Shown: one piece after another, positions 14,541 to 20,977 of the stretch
How positions within the stretch are numbered: position 1 is the first letter of the stretch
Layout: the number at the start of each line of letters is the position of its first letter
Program-made: the position numbers and the translations under genes
The notes under the pieces: model-generated
What the model saw: the letters and a program-made list of their open reading frames with translations, nothing else
Database searches by the model: none
Told to the model about the DNA's origin: nothing
Source of the DNA: a virus
DNA length: 21,406 nt
Reading direction: 5' to 3' (one strand)
IMG/VR virus record: IMGVR_UViG_3300023301_000133
Coordinates: 1-21,406 of that record

Positions 14541-14898
14541 CTAACTAGGTTTTTTTAGTTAGTTAGCCAGCAAAAACCTAGCTACGACACCATTAAGCGA
14601 CGCTTTTCAGACTTTTGGCTAACTGTCTAACAGATCGGGGGATAGGGGAGGGATATATACAAGGAAGAAGAAATATCAGAGGTTATACAGAAATGGTCTA
14701 TATATATATATATACTCTTATTACTTATTATTAGTTAGACAGTTAGCCAAAACCTCCTTACGATACTCTAAAACATCGATTTTCATGACTAACTCATCGA
14801 TTTAAGAGTTAGCCAATGTCTAACTACAGTTAGCCAACACCCGATTTTGACTTAAAAACACGAAAATCAGTTAACCAAGAGATTCAGGGAGGCTAACT
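14541..14898. repeat. Iteron-like AGTTAGCCA repeats, candidate replication origin
   Basis: The nonamer AGTTAGCCA occurs at 14561-14569, 14741-14749, 14807-14815 and 14828-14836 on plus, and on minus at 14616-14624. Near copies are AGTTAACCA (14869-14877) and GGCTAACT (14891-14898). Around the first, CTAGGTTTTT and AAAAACCTAG form a 10-bp inverted repeat, and GCTAACTA/TAGTTAG a further dyad. Iterons of this kind bind replication initiators in plasmids and many phages. The replication genes start directly to the right. Confidence 0.65.
14613..14752. repeat. 19-bp perfect inverted repeat enclosing an AT-rich segment
   Basis: TTTTGGCTAACTGTCTAAC (14613-14631) and its exact reverse complement at 14734-14752 are separated by 102 bp. 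The spacer includes a G-rich run (GGGGGATAGGGGAGGG) and a (TA)8 tract at 14699-14714, which is an easily melted sequence. Confidence 0.8.
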
Positions 14899-14974
14899 GT
14901 TTCCTGCTAAGTAGTCAGTTTTTCGCAGGATTCAAAAGAATCACAAACAACTAATTTTTTCCCGAAAATCAACG

Positions 14975-15014
14975 TATTTTCATCTATTTTCATCTATTTT
15001 CATCTATTTTCATC
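14975..15014. repeat. Four perfect 10-bp tandem repeats (TATTTTCATC)
   Basis: TATTTTCATC is repeated four times without change over 40 bp, one helical turn per unit. The repeats lie about 30 bp before the early promoter. This phased AT-rich array may be a DNA unwinding element, a bent segment or a binding array for the RHH protein encoded next. Confidence 0.85.
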
Positions 15015-15043
15015 AGAATTAGGCATATTAGCAATTATCCTTT

Positions 15044-15062
15044 TATAATACTGTATAGGTGT
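15044..15062 (+). promoter_or_regulatory. Candidate early promoter of the replication operon
   Basis: TATAAT (15044-15049) is a perfect -10, and the -35 is poor. ATAGGTGT (15055-15062), the reverse of the recurrent ACACCTAT word, covers the expected start site and may be an operator. Confidence 0.5.
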
Positions 15063-15121
15063 GTACTCGAACATAACGGAATACATTTCCACTCACAGCA
15101 TCTTACTTAAGGAGAAATATT

Positions 15122-15304
15122 ATGAGCAACCTCACCGATGATATCACAATTATCACGACGAAAGTAAAACAAGAATTCGCGCGTCGTGTGAGGGTAGAAG
15201 CGGCTCTAAAAGGAACCACAATGAGCGCACTTATTCGAACTCTATTGATTGAGCATTTCGATAGCGAAGATTCTTTAAGCACAGAAGAAATGATGAAGAA
15301 ATGA
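15122..15304 (+). CDS. Ribbon-helix-helix (CopG/Arc-type) DNA-binding protein
   Basis: The 60-residue protein reads DDITIITTKVKQEFARRVRV followed by EAALKGTTMSALIRTLLIEH. This is a strand (about residues 7-13), helix (14-30), turn and helix (33-46), the pattern of CopG/Arc/MetJ dimers that bind DNA through a beta ribbon. It is the first gene of the plus-strand operon, with AAGGAG before ATG. It is placed right after tandem 10-bp repeats. CopG-type proteins often repress their own promoter and neighbouring replication genes, so autoregulation of the replication operon is likely. It is not followed by a recognisable toxin. Confidence 0.75.
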   Translation: MSNLTDDITIITTKVKQEFARRVRVEAALKGTTMSALIRTLLIEHFDSEDSLSTEEMMKK

Positions 15305-15353
15305 TGAAAATGTTTAATTCGGAAAACAGCTATATCTTACTGAGGACTAGAAC

Positions 15354-15842
15354 ATGACTAAAATAGGATTTGGAAAAGGGGACGAAAACATCGGAAAAGA
15401 TGTTAAGATCGCTCGAAGAACTGATGGGGGTTACGAAACTCATCATACTTATACACACACCGAAATCGACTTTCCCAAACTCCAGAGCCTGCCCATAGAG
15501 GGCGTGCTACGGGATATAGGAGGATGGTATGATGATCCTTCAGGAAGATGGTCTATGCCGGGCGAAACGCACACAGGCCCTCCAAAGATTCATATAAGGG
15601 GTGATGGAACCACATGGACTCACTACAAGACGGGGACAGGGGGCGATGCTATCTGCCTGATCAGATTCTGGCAGTGTGGGAATTACGACACAAATCAAAA
15701 TTTCTCAGCCTCCGGGTATGTAGATGCTGCTAATTGGCTCGCCGCGCGTTACGACGCTTATATATCCTACAAGAAACACTTTGAGTCATCCAGGAAGAAT
15801 GGAGAATCTCAAGCAGCATTGTTCGAAAACTGCGAAGATTAA
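15354..15842 (+). CDS. CHC2-like primase zinc-domain protein lacking zinc ligands
   Basis: Residues about 46-132 of this 162-residue protein follow the DnaG CHC2 zinc-domain layout: SLPIEGVLRDIGGWY, then RWSMPGETHTGPPKIHIRGD in the place of 'CPFH.E.tPS..v', then WTHYKTGTGGDAICLIRFW in the place of 'CFgCg.gGdai.fv', then VDAANWLAARYD in the place of 'eA...La'. The GGDAI and helix parts are kept, but the four Cys/His ligand positions are replaced. It probably acts as a DNA-template-binding partner of the primase-helicase encoded 35 bp downstream. The start has TGAGGAC upstream. An alternative is a structural protein unrelated to CHC2, with a chance match. Confidence 0.6.
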   Translation: MTKIGFGKGDENIGKDVKIARRTDGGYETHHTYTHTEIDFPKLQSLPIEGVLRDIGGWYDDPSGRWSMPGETHTGPPKIHIRGDGTTWTHYKTGTGGDAICLIRFWQCGNYDTNQNFSASGYVDAANWLAARYDAYISYKKHFESSRKNGESQAALFENCED

Positions 15843-15877
15843 ACAGACACCAAAACCAAAACACACGGAGAATAGCA

Positions 15878-18493
15878 ATGAAAATAAGTAAATATGATGT
15901 ACAAAACCGCTTAATGAAAACTCTAAGAGACGCTGGTCATGCTAAGAATGAAAGAATACTTCAAGCAAAGAAGTATTGTGAAGCCACTGATCTAGATTTC
16001 GAGAAGGTCAGTGTTGGGTATATGTCCAGCGCCGTTTGTATAATTCCATCCGCGCCATACCTATATAAAGATGATTCAAATGACCTTATTCTCAAGAAAA
16101 CTAAGGATAAAGATAAAGGATACGATCCTAAATTCCCAGAACACGCAGGAATAAACCAGACCCATGGCGGTTGGAATCTCAAAAGAATTTCGGAAAGAAT
16201 GTCGCAAGATTCTGGTGCAGGTCGTCTAGTTGTACTGGATTTTGATGGCACAAAAGACGACCTGAAATTAGGCACAACTGGCCGAAAACCTTTAGTTTCT
16301 TTGGTAAACAAGATTTCGAGTGAGTTAGGAAAGTTAGGAATGCCTTCATGCGTAACTGAAATAACAACACCAGATCCTAACGACGTTACGCGCTCTAAAA
16401 TGCACGTAACCTTCAAGTGCTCCGAAAGTGTGAGAGCTGTATCAAGAGAAGACCACGAAGCTAGGTATGACACCTTAGAGGCGTCTGTACTCGAAATAGT
16501 AGACCAATTGGCGGAAGAACTCGACCTACCCAAAGAAGAAGTCGATGCATTGATACTAGATCCAGGTCTTCGACAAATTTCGAGACTGAAACGTCTGGCG
16601 GGCCATGCAAAAGAAGGCAAGAATAATGCCGTTGAGGTCATTAGCACCTCTCCTGATGCCTATGTAAAATGGACTTCTATCTTAGAGACCCGACCCCAAA
16701 CTCTGAATGTTAATCCAATGACTCGCTATACTTATGGCAACATCGTTCGTAAGTCTGTGTGGACGGTTCTCAAAGAAAAGGACGGTTCTCAAACAATCAT
16801 GGAGGGACATGAGGACGTCAGCAAGAGCTTTACCATCGCCCGTCATATATACCCCATCACCTCAGAACTGGACCGTGAATCTGGTCACCGTGCCGTAAGG
16901 TTCAGGTGCCATGATATTCGAGAAAATGTGCACTATGAGTCTTTAAGTTTTTCGGCGTTCACAAATACAAATGACAAGAATACTGAGATGAGTCGCTTGA
17001 TTCATAAAACCATTATTAGCCCAGGGAAAAGCGACGAATTTATCAAAGCCATAAATTTTTATAGCAATTCTTCGTTATCCAAGAAAGAATTGACTTCCAC
17101 CACATTACAGGGTTGGCAAGAAGATTCCGAGGGAAATCCCGTATATATTAATGGAAACCGTTGTTGGGGTCAGGATTGGATTGTTAAAGGGAAGGGAGCC
17201 GCTAAAAGATCTCAAAGAAAAGGATCACTTGATGGGTGGAAAGAAGGTGTCGAAACTCACATCAGCGGAAGTCATGGCCTACTTATAGCACTTGGAATTT
17301 CTTTCTCAGGATGTTTGGTAAAACCTTTAGGTAAAGCATCCTATATCGGGCATTTCTTCGGAGAATCTACTGTAGGGAAGACAACCTCAATGCTAGCAGC
17401 GGCATCAATTTGGGGACAACCCAAACCAGGAGCTATGATTGGAACATGGAGAACAACGGATAACAGGCTTGAAATATCCGCACAGAACATGTCTGGAGCT
17501 TGCCTTATTCAAGACGAGTTAAAGGAGTTTGGAACATCCCAACGGGATAAAGAAAGCCTCCGAAAAGTCATCATGATGATCGCGAATGGTAAAGGAAAAG
17601 GGCGAATGACTAGTGATATTGAAGAGCGCGCAGATCTAACATGGGATTTATCCCTAGTGTCGACGGGCGAAAATTCAATAAAAGATTGGCTGGGAAACCT
17701 GCAACAAGGAGGTGAATCGGTACGGGCTATAGACATTCATATACAGGATGGCGATTTAACGAAATCGTTTGATCATGCGAAGAATATTCAGGAGTGGTCA
17801 TCCGCAAATTATGGATTCGCAGGCAACGAATTTGCGGAGGCCATAATCGGAAATGTGGCGGATATTAAAACCTTGGATGAATCTTTAGAACTCCAACTCA
17901 GAGCTTCATGTGATGACAAAGAACTAGTCAGAATTATGGATTCAGTTTCCCTTATATGGACATCGCTTCTTGTCGCTCATTTCTATGGAATATTACCAGA
18001 TATCATTACGAATGATGATATTTTCGAGTCGATTTCATGGCTCCGAAATAACATTGAAGAAGGAAGAGGCACGGTTAACACACCTGCAACGCGCGCGCTA
18101 GAGAGACTTAAGGATATGATGACGGTTAACCCCGCCGCATTCCCTAGCGAGACCGCTTATGATAGCTCTTATCAGTCGGTAGTAGGTGTAAAACAAACAG
18201 ATCCAACATCTGGTTTCGGAGACGTTATTACACCGAAATCGACTGGATCTTTTTACACATGCGAGTCCATGATAAAGGGGTCTGGAATCTGTTTAAAAGC
18301 TGGAATCTCAGCCAGGGCATTTCTGACTTGGCTTGAAGATCAAGGCATTTCGGAATCTTCAGGAACCCAAACTCGAATCGGAAGTGTTCGCAAGCGCTGG
18401 CATCTCATTACGCTGGATAAAGATGATAATGACGGTGATGAACCCCTTCTAAAAAAACATAGTGTTCCAGAAATGGTTTTACCCGTTGAATAG
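15878..18493 (+). CDS. Primase-helicase: AEP-like N-terminus with DUF927 ATPase
   Basis: This is the largest complete protein here (871 residues). The middle and C-terminal part holds a DUF927-type P-loop ATPase: LDGWKEGVETHISGSHGLLI (451-470), Walker A GESTVGKTT (495-503), Walker B ACLIQDE (541-547) and sensor-like LSLVSTGENS (591-600). The N-terminal 260 residues contain VVLDFDG (Asp121/Asp123), MHVTF (His176) and ISRLKRLAGH (234-243). This order (hhDhD, H, then basic) recalls archaeo-eukaryotic primases, though less securely. A C-terminal winged-helix-like stretch may follow (RAFLTWLEDQGISESSGTQT). It should unwind and prime DNA at the adjacent origin. GGAG lies 8 nt before ATG. No frameshift or lost key residue is seen. 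Confidence 0.8.
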   Translation: MKISKYDVQNRLMKTLRDAGHAKNERILQAKKYCEATDLDFEKVSVGYMSSAVCIIPSAPYLYKDDSNDLILKKTKDKDKGYDPKFPEHAGINQTHGGWNLKRISERMSQDSGAGRLVVLDFDGTKDDLKLGTTGRKPLVSLVNKISSELGKLGMPSCVTEITTPDPNDVTRSKMHVTFKCSESVRAVSREDHEARYDTLEASVLEIVDQLAEELDLPKEEVDALILDPGLRQISRLKRLAGHAKEGKNNAVEVISTSPDAYVKWTSILETRPQTLNVNPMTRYTYGNIVRKSVWTVLKEKDGSQTIMEGHEDVSKSFTIARHIYPITSELDRESGHRAVRFRCHDIRENVHYESLSFSAFTNTNDKNTEMSRLIHKTIISPGKSDEFIKAINFYSNSSLSKKELTSTTLQGWQEDSEGNPVYINGNRCWGQDWIVKGKGAAKRSQRKGSLDGWKEGVETHISGSHGLLIALGISFSGCLVKPLGKASYIGHFFGESTVGKTTSMLAAASIWGQPKPGAMIGTWRTTDNRLEISAQNMSGACLIQDELKEFGTSQRDKESLRKVIMMIANGKGKGRMTSDIEERADLTWDLSLVSTGENSIKDWLGNLQQGGESVRAIDIHIQDGDLTKSFDHAKNIQEWSSANYGFAGNEFAEAIIGNVADIKTLDESLELQLRASCDDKELVRIMDSVSLIWTSLLVAHFYGILPDIITNDDIFESISWLRNNIEEGRGTVNTPATRALERLKDMMTVNPAAFPSETAYDSSYQSVVGVKQTDPTSGFGDVITPKSTGSFYTCESMIKGSGICLKAGISARAFLTWLEDQGISESSGTQTRIGSVRKRWHLITLDKDDNDGDEPLLKKHSVPEMVLPVE

Positions 18494-18524
18494 TAACAAC
18501 ACAACACAAAAACAGGATCTAAAA

Positions 18525-18998
18525 ATGAGTCAATCTGAGTATGACAAAATACATGACGAAATGCCCGAAACCTTCACGGAAGCCGAAGGGACTGCCTATG
18601 TTCGCGCACTGTTTTCGTCCCTCCAACCCTCCGAAGTCGCTATGAAACCCCTATTTAACCATGAAGAGGTCCCCGATGATGTGCTCGAAGTATTCACCCC
18701 CCCCGCTGTACCAATTCCTAAATTTGAATTCACAGGACGTTATATAGATTTAGATCCCACTGATACCCCCAAGGTTAGGGAGGCTCTGGTGTCGACAGTC
18801 AAAAGAATAGCGGGGCATAAAGGATCGGGACATTCTTTTATATGGGGTACAATCTACGTCTCTTCAAACTATGCTCATATTTTAGATAGTGCTAAATCTA
18901 AGAAAACCTCAAAGCTGGATAGGGCCTGTGAAATCCAAGGTTCAAGGCATGATATACATGCAGTCGCAGATTTATTAAAAATCGCTCAATCAATGTAA
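18525..18998 (+). CDS. Unknown early protein A
   Basis: ATG at 18525 (MSQSEYDKIHDEMPETFTEA, 157 residues) has AGGA 7 nt upstream and lies 31 nt after the primase-helicase stop. A longer frame from 18462 overlaps the primase gene without a site. The protein has an acidic N-terminal half with a Pro-rich linker (TPPAVPIPKFEF) and a basic, Ser/Lys-rich second half (SAKSKKTSKLDRACEIQGSR). No known domain is recognised. Same strand and close spacing put it in the replication operon. Confidence 0.75.
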   Translation: MSQSEYDKIHDEMPETFTEAEGTAYVRALFSSLQPSEVAMKPLFNHEEVPDDVLEVFTPPAVPIPKFEFTGRYIDLDPTDTPKVREALVSTVKRIAGHKGSGHSFIWGTIYVSSNYAHILDSAKSKKTSKLDRACEIQGSRHDIHAVADLLKIAQSM

Positions 18999-19020
18999 CA
19001 ACCCTAACAGGAGTTTAATT

Positions 19021-19323
19021 ATGAATTTTTTACGACTTATCCAAAACAACGAGAATCGATTCGCAGAGGATAAACAGAAAACACACTATCAAATCACCGC
19101 CGAATTAATGCCTGGACACAAACTAGACATTCTTTATTTAGGAGAGTGCAAGAATGAAGACCCTCAAAGATGGAGACATCTAAACACAGCGCGCTATTAC
19201 ATCTCTCTCAAAACCTTGCAAATGCTCATGACAAGAGTGCGGCGGCATGGTACGAATATTAGTCATGATGAATTTCATGACGTGATGAACAAGAATCCTT
19301 GCCAGCGCAAGCTAAACAGATAA
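19021..19323 (+). CDS. Unknown early protein B
   Basis: The 100-residue protein (MNFLRLIQNNENRFAEDKQK...) follows the previous gene by 22 nt with AGGAG upstream. It is basic and has an alpha/beta look (KLDILYLGECKNEDPQRWRH, ARYYISLKTLQMLMTRVRRH). No recognised family, no membrane segment. Probably an early accessory factor. Confidence 0.75.
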   Translation: MNFLRLIQNNENRFAEDKQKTHYQITAELMPGHKLDILYLGECKNEDPQRWRHLNTARYYISLKTLQMLMTRVRRHGTNISHDEFHDVMNKNPCQRKLNR

Positions 19324-19356
19324 TCTAAACTAAAACTTAATCTAAAGGATTTCTAA

Positions 19357-19599
19357 ATGGATAAAATCGCTGAGCACGATCTGATCACCGGGATGGCTAG
19401 AACTCATTCTTTCCTAACCCGAAAAAACCCTGAAATGATAAGCATGACCCCAGAAGAACTTAAGGAAATTGCATATACCTTATGGCTAGAAACTCCGAAA
19501 TTAGGTCTATCGTTTCTAGAATTTATGCGAAATATTTTCTGGAAGGATTTCTATAAAAACCGTTATAAATTGGCGTTCCTAAAAAAGAACCTTAGTTAA
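19357..19599 (+). CDS. Unknown early protein C
   Basis: The 80-residue helical protein (MDKIAEHDLITGMARTHSFL...) has AAAGGATT before ATG. Its C-terminal third is rich in aromatic and basic residues (FMRNIFWKDFYKNRYKLAFL), which could contact nucleic acid or a membrane surface. It ends with CTA AAA AAG AAC, but the -1 frame closes after two codons, so I do not call a frameshift here. No family recognised. Confidence 0.7.
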   Translation: MDKIAEHDLITGMARTHSFLTRKNPEMISMTPEELKEIAYTLWLETPKLGLSFLEFMRNIFWKDFYKNRYKLAFLKKNLS

Positions 19600-19627
19600 T
19601 ATTACAAATATATGGAGAAAATGTATT

Positions 19628-19894
19628 ATGGTAAAAAAATCAAAAAGATCTGCTGCATGGCGCAATTCCGTCCCCGATATGCCTTTTTCTGAGAAGCAAA
19701 AATACAGCAAATTTGATTCAGAAGCGACCTGGGTGCCCCCTAGCCGAATTAGGGCCCCTAAAGGCGTCTCACCGGGTCCCATTATCGGCGGCAGAAGAAC
19801 ATGGATCGCTTATTTTGGATTAAAAATGAAAAGTTTTGGTAAAAAAAAGGCGAAGATGATCCACACGAATGTCTTGGATTATACGACACCGTAG
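19628..19894 (+). CDS. Unknown early protein D, short form (frame 0)
   Basis: The 88-residue product starts MVKKSKRSAAWRNSVPDMPF, with GGAGAAAATGT upstream. It is basic and Pro-rich (ATWVPPSRIRAPKGVSPGPI) and ends in frame 0 with AKMIHTNVLDYTTP, which looks less like natural protein than the alternative -1 reading. At codons 72-74 lies AAA AAA AAG, containing A AAA AAG in phase, followed by a hairpin, so a longer product is probable. No family recognised. Confidence 0.6.
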   Translation: MVKKSKRSAAWRNSVPDMPFSEKQKYSKFDSEATWVPPSRIRAPKGVSPGPIIGGRRTWIAYFGLKMKSFGKKKAKMIHTNVLDYTTP

Positions 19895-20019
19895 AGAGCG
19901 CCCTAGATGTTCAAACTACCCGACTAAAGGCGTACAAAAGCAAGACGCAGTGGGAAGTTCCAGCGGACGTTATAAAATGCCCCTCGGGCCTTTATGTCGT
20001 GACCTATGAATTCCCTTAA
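19628..20019 (+). CDS. Unknown early protein D, candidate -1 frameshifted long form
   Basis: Reading frame 0 from 19628 to the AAG ending at 19849, then slipping -1 to GGC (19849-19851), gives 74 + 56 = 130 residues and ends at TAA 20017-20019. The -1 part (GEDDPHECLGLYDTVESALD...CPSGLYVVTYEFP) looks like true coding sequence but has no start codon of its own, and a TAA lies immediately upstream of it (19840-19842). The next gene begins 13 nt later, as expected if translation reaches this stop. The alternative is a natural mutation or sequencing error in the eight-A run. No family recognised. Confidence 0.6.
19843..19882 (+). promoter_or_regulatory. Candidate programmed -1 frameshift signal in an early gene
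   Basis: Heptamer A AAA AAG (19843-19849) in phase, a 6-nt spacer GCGAAG, then stem ATGATCCA (19856-19863)/TGGATTAT (19875-19882), 8 bp with one G-U and an 11-nt loop. Heptamer and spacer length are the same as in the tail chaperone signal at 2277-2324. Confidence 0.6.
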
Positions 20020-20032
20020 TCAGAGAAATATT

Positions 20033-20203
20033 ATGACAAAAAAATCAAGAATATCGACACAAGATTTTTACGAAATTCTCGTCACACTATTCCACGAAAG
20101 TGAGAATAAAAACAAAGTTTTGGCGCGGCAGATTAAGTTTTATGGAGGCGATTTGTGTATCGACTCTCACAAAGAACTCACAAAGAAATGGAATGATTCT
20201 TAA
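20033..20203 (+). CDS. Unknown early protein E
   Basis: ATG at 20033 (MTKKSRISTQDFYEILVTLF, 56 residues) is preferred to an upstream ATG at 20006, which overlaps the frameshifted frame. The site AGAGAAATATT is weak, so coupling to the frame ending at 20019 is likely. The protein is basic with a helical middle and ends LTKKWNDS. It is the last gene before the terminator. No family recognised. Confidence 0.6.
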   Translation: MTKKSRISTQDFYEILVTLFHESENKNKVLARQIKFYGGDLCIDSHKELTKKWNDS

Positions 20204-20208
20204 CACGA

Positions 20209-20243
20209 AAAAGCCCTTAACTTTCATATAGTTAAGGGCTTTT
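20209..20243. terminator. Bidirectional terminator between early and late groups
   Basis: AAAAGCCCTTAAC (20209-20221) pairs perfectly with GTTAAGGGCTTTT (20231-20243), 13 bp with a 9-nt loop, with A run left and T run right. It serves the plus-strand early operon and the convergent minus-strand genes. Confidence 0.9.
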
Positions 20244-20260
20244 CTTATGTTCAGATTTCA

Positions 20261-20677
20261 TTAAATTACATCATCAAAACCTGTTTCTGCATCATCACTA
20301 AGACGAACCCGAAGAATGACAATCTCTTCTTCGAGCTGTTGAATCCTTTTCTCATATTTCTGTTCCAACTGAACCATTCTGGCATCGCACCGATCTTCAT
20401 TTTCTTTTGCATTCTGCAGCTCACCTCTGATAGTCGCGAGCTCCACCTGTGCTACCGTAAGAGCTTTTGAGTCGATCAGGTGGGCTTCATGCATCGAATC
20501 TATCTTTGCTTCTACATGAGCCAAACGGGCTTCGTATCGACTCAAAAGCCCGTCTTTATCTTTTGAAATCTCTAAATAGATTTTCCGACCGATATAAGCC
20601 ATGATCACCACCACGACCACATATCCCACGATATTTTGAGGCAAAAGTTGAGCAAATTCTGTGATCTCTTTTATCAT
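20261..20677 (-). CDS. One-pass membrane protein with coiled coil (lysis-type candidate)
   Basis: The 138-residue protein has one strong transmembrane segment at about residues 13-30 (QNIVGYVVVVVIMAYIG), a basic flank (RKIYLE), then a long coiled coil to about residue 127 (QLEQKYEKRIQQLEEEIVIL) and an acidic end. TGGAG lies 6 nt before ATG. This build resembles Rz-type inner-membrane spanins and small phage membrane coiled-coil proteins. A holin is less likely with one segment and such a long soluble tail. No endolysin is within the window to confirm a lysis cassette. It is the last gene of its convergent transcript. Confidence 0.65.
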   Translation of the reverse strand: MIKEITEFAQLLPQNIVGYVVVVVIMAYIGRKIYLEISKDKDGLLSRYEARLAHVEAKIDSMHEAHLIDSKALTVAQVELATIRGELQNAKENEDRCDARMVQLEQKYEKRIQQLEEEIVILRVRLSDDAETGFDDVI

Positions 20678-20728
20678 AATATTCTCCAGAGGGATTAAAA
20701 TTATTAAGGTTATTTTTCATCATATATT

Positions 20729-20977
20729 TCATACTTCCGAAGGCTGTTGCATGAGTGGGTAATAAAATCCATTCAAAGCCGTGGCCAACTGCGCCACTTC
20801 TAACAACTGAGTGTCAGTGACGTACACACCTGCAACAGCATAACTGATGCCGCCCTTAAGCATATAGTTTTCAGCGTTAAAAGTGATGCCCGGTTTGGGG
20901 CTTTCTGAGACATTACTTGCCGCATAGTTGGCGGCACTGATGGCGTTAAATGGGCACAGAATTAGGCAATGTTTCAT
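20729..20977 (-). CDS. Small unknown protein after the LamG-like gene
   Basis: The 82-residue frame (MKHCLILCPFNAISAANYAA...) overlaps the upstream LamG-like gene by 4 nt (ATGA), which supports translation. It has a short hydrophobic start with two Cys (LILCPF), and a middle (FNAENYMLKGGISYAVAGVY) that looks like a beta-rich surface fragment. I recognise no family. It may be a tail accessory or fibre-chaperone protein, judged only from its neighbour. Confidence 0.6.
   Translation of the reverse strand: MKHCLILCPFNAISAANYAASNVSESPKPGITFNAENYMLKGGISYAVAGVYVTDTQLLEVAQLATALNGFYYPLMQQPSEV

Larger units (their letters stand above)
13965..15121. other. 1.16-kb gene-free region rich in repeats (regulatory and origin candidate)
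   Basis: No frame with a credible start and ribosome site is present on either strand. It holds the AP2 promoter on the left and the early plus-strand promoter on the right. Two perfect palindromes lie in the left half (14204-14217 ATCATGATCATGAT; GCATAC-TG-GTATGC at 14308-14321), and a dense family of repeats in the right half. The sequence is AT-rich. Confidence 0.75.

Noticed and set aside
14975-15014. CRISPR array
   Set aside because: The 10-bp repeats are contiguous with no spacers.
15122-15842. Toxin-antitoxin pair (RHH antitoxin plus next gene)
   Set aside because: The second protein resembles a primase zinc-domain, not a known toxin, and lies in a replication operon.
15961-16647. 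228-codon minus-strand frame
   Set aside because: It is the antisense shadow of the primase-helicase; Ser/Leu-rich composition and no ribosome site.
18449-18493. A AAA AAA C near the end of the primase-helicase
   Set aside because: The -1 frame meets TAG almost at once; no stem of note follows.
19575-19599. A AAA AAG at the end of unknown early protein C
   Set aside because: The -1 frame stops after two codons, so slipping adds nothing recognisable.
20261-20977. Definite holin-endolysin cassette
   Set aside because: Only one membrane protein is visible and no lysozyme, amidase or transglycosylase motif is present in the window.
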